The notes beneath the pieces were generated by a model. The model searched no databases and was not told the DNA's origin. It saw only the letters and a list, made by a program, of their open reading frames with translations. The position numbers were made by a program, and so were the translations under genes. Positions 5,028-6,548 of a DNA stretch of 6,548 nucleotides are shown one piece after another. Position 1 is the first letter of the stretch, and every line of letters begins with the position of its first letter. The DNA lies in assembly GCA_004299465.1 (NCBI GenBank), contig SCST01000140.1, forward strand, positions 1 through 6,548, written 5' to 3'. The DNA is from Methylovulum sp. (lineage in GTDB: Bacteria > Pseudomonadota > Gammaproteobacteria > Methylococcales > Methylomonadaceae).

Positions 5028-6548
5028 AGCCTTGCGCCCGCGGCAAAATGAATCTGGAATGACGAATCCGACTCATCGAGCGGCAAGGCCAGGTCCACGC
5101 GCACCGGCCCGATAGGCGAATACCATCTTAGCCCCAGACCGGCGCCGGTTTTCAACTGGATAGCATCGAGATTGAAGGCATTGCCGGTATCGATAAAAGC
5201 GGCGACACCCCAATCCTCGAAAACAGCCTGTTCGTACTCGACGCTGAACACGCTTAAGAATGTGCCGCCTTCCACGGTGCCCAGACTGTCTTTAGGGCCT
5301 AATTCCTTGTACGCATAGCCGCGAACGCTGTTGATACCGCCGGCATAAAACCGGTATGTCGTCGGCAATTTAGCGAACGGCTCAACCAGCGTTGCACCCA
5401 GCTCGGTCCGGCCTACCCATTTGCCGCTATCGCTCCAGAACGCAGGCAGTATCCATACCGCTGACAAAGCACCCTGTAGATAACTGACCTCGGACAAGGG
5501 GTTTTTATAACTGCCGCTGACATCGAACTGCGTCCGGTATCCCTTGGTCGGGCGCAGCACGTTATCGGAAACGGAGCGCAACCAACTGGCGCCCGGCGCC
5601 AATACCAGGGTGCGCCCTGAACTGGTCCCGGTATCGAAATCTTCAAAGCTGTAGTCTATAAACAGTGTCTGCTTCCAGCCGCTATCGAAAGCGTGTTTCA
5701 AGCGCGCAGAAAGCTTGCCGGTATCGGAGCGATAACTGTCGGTATCCTCATATTTAAGGCCGCCGCCAAAACTGAACGCATCCTGGGCGGGATTAGCCAA
5801 AGGCACCGTGTATTCAACATCAGCCGTCGATAACACCGGCGACAGTTCAATATTGGCCGTCAAAAAATGCCCGTACCGATTCAAGCGCCGATTAATATAG
5901 GTCGCGCTGCCCAAAGGGCCTATATCGGTATCAAAGCCTGCGCCGAAACCGTAATGATGCCTGATCTTGGGCTGCAAGCTAATCGTCACGGGTACGCGTT
6001 GATTGTCGATATGCTGTAAATCGGGGCGAATATCGATGCTGTCAAAATAACCGCTGTTTGACAATGCCGTATAAGTATTGGCCAAGTGTTCACTGGTATA
6101 AAATTCGCCGCTTTTGATGGCCAGGTATTTTTCGACGAACGCCGCCTCCAATACCTGCTGCTTGACGGTCACAGCGCCGAAGCGCATACGCTTCCCGGCG
6201 GCAAAAACCAGTTTGACCTGTGCGGTGTTTTGGTCCTTATCGATCAGGAGTTTTTTTTCGGTAAATTCACCATTTAAATAGCCCTGGTCCATCGCTAATG
6301 ACGCAATGCGGTTTTTCATGCTCTCATACTGGTCATGACGTAGTGGATAGCCGCGTTTTAACAGCAATTTGCCGCGTAATTTCCGGAATTCGTCATCATC
6401 GGCCGCATCGCCGGAAATACTAATATCAAGCTCGCTGATGACAGTTTGCGGCCCAGGTTCGACAGCGAATTCGGCGTGCCAGCATTTGTCGTCGATATGC
6501 AAGGATTTTTTTACAACGGCGTGGTAATAGCCCAGCGCCCGCATAGCC
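5024..6548 (-). CDS. tamA: Translocation and assembly module outer-membrane protein TamA (5' end missing)
   Basis: This Omp85-superfamily barrel is cut by the right edge. The frame stays open to the edge, and the visible 506 residues begin MRALGYYHAV, which matches the ALGYY segment of POTRA1 in E. coli TamA. By that comparison about 70 residues are missing, including the signal peptide, so the ATG at 6542-6544 is internal. Visible parts are the rest of POTRA1 (1-33), POTRA2 (about 34-113, with DQGYLNGEF at 86-94), POTRA3 (about 117-192, with NSGYFDSIDIRP at 163-174) and the 16-stranded barrel (about 195-506). The barrel carries the Omp85 motifs RFYAGG (398-403) and VRGY (407-410) and the closing segments GLRWYSPIGPVRVDLALPL (471-489) and FQIHFAAGARL. 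Ending in Leu resembles E. coli TamA. POTRA1 receives the TamB C-terminus. BamA is excluded by three POTRAs, the C-terminal motifs and the adjoining tamB. Confidence 0.95.
   Translation of the reverse strand, partial: AMRALGYYHAVVKKSLHIDDKCWHAEFAVEPGPQTVISELDISISGDAADDDEFRKLRGKLLLKRGYPLRHDQYESMKNRIASLAMDQGYLNGEFTEKKLLIDKDQNTAQVKLVFAAGKRMRFGAVTVKQQVLEAAFVEKYLAIKSGEFYTSEHLANTYTALSNSGYFDSIDIRPDLQHIDNQRVPVTISLQPKIRHHYGFGAGFDTDIGPLGSATYINRRLNRYGHFLTANIELSPVLSTADVEYTVPLANPAQDAFSFGGGLKYEDTDSYRSDTGKLSARLKHAFDSGWKQTLFIDYSFEDFDTGTSSGRTLVLAPGASWLRSVSDNVLRPTKGYRTQFDVSGSYKNPLSEVSYLQGALSAVWILPAFWSDSGKWVGRTELGATLVEPFAKLPTTYRFYAGGINSVRGYAYKELGPKDSLGTVEGGTFLSVFSVEYEQAVFEDWGVAAFIDTGNAFNLDAIQLKTGAGLGLRWYSPIGPVRVDLALPLDESDSSFQIHFAAGARL

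Overview
The window comes from a Gram-negative bacterium, because it carries the outer-membrane translocation and assembly module genes tamA and tamB. The protein style suggests a gammaproteobacterium, perhaps a Methylococcales-like methanotroph. That lineage guess rests on general impression only and is weak. All three certain genes lie on the minus strand, so the reading order is right to left: tamA (5' end cut off by the right edge), tamB, then a DUF475/TerC-superfamily membrane protein.

Right part (1551-6548): tamA and tamB overlap by 4 bases (ATGA) and are almost certainly cotranscribed and translationally coupled. TamA is the 16-stranded outer-membrane barrel with POTRA domains. TamB is the long inner-membrane-anchored periplasmic protein that docks on TamA. 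Together they span the envelope and support outer-membrane protein assembly and phospholipid transport to the outer membrane.

Middle (1299-1550): this 252-base AT-rich gap holds two long inverted repeats in tandem. One has an 18-bp perfect stem (1369-1435). The other has a 25-bp perfect stem extended by further pairs (1455-1525). Both share the same loop-proximal half-site, GCAAG(A/C)ACTT(A/T)TG, so the half-site occurs four times in alternating orientation. This looks like a palindromic repeat family and is the most unusual object in the window. Closer to the DUF475 gene are a plausible sigma70 promoter, a small dyad overlapping it, and a good Shine-Dalgarno.

Left part (1-1298): the DUF475 membrane protein (288-1298) is complete. 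Beyond its stop, the 287-base left end has no confident gene. It holds an exact match to the FNR/Anr consensus TTGAT-N4-ATCAA (191-204), a possible plus-strand stem-loop (73-105), and two mutually exclusive open frames that run off the left edge. No rRNA, tRNA, CRISPR array, transposase gene or phage gene was seen.
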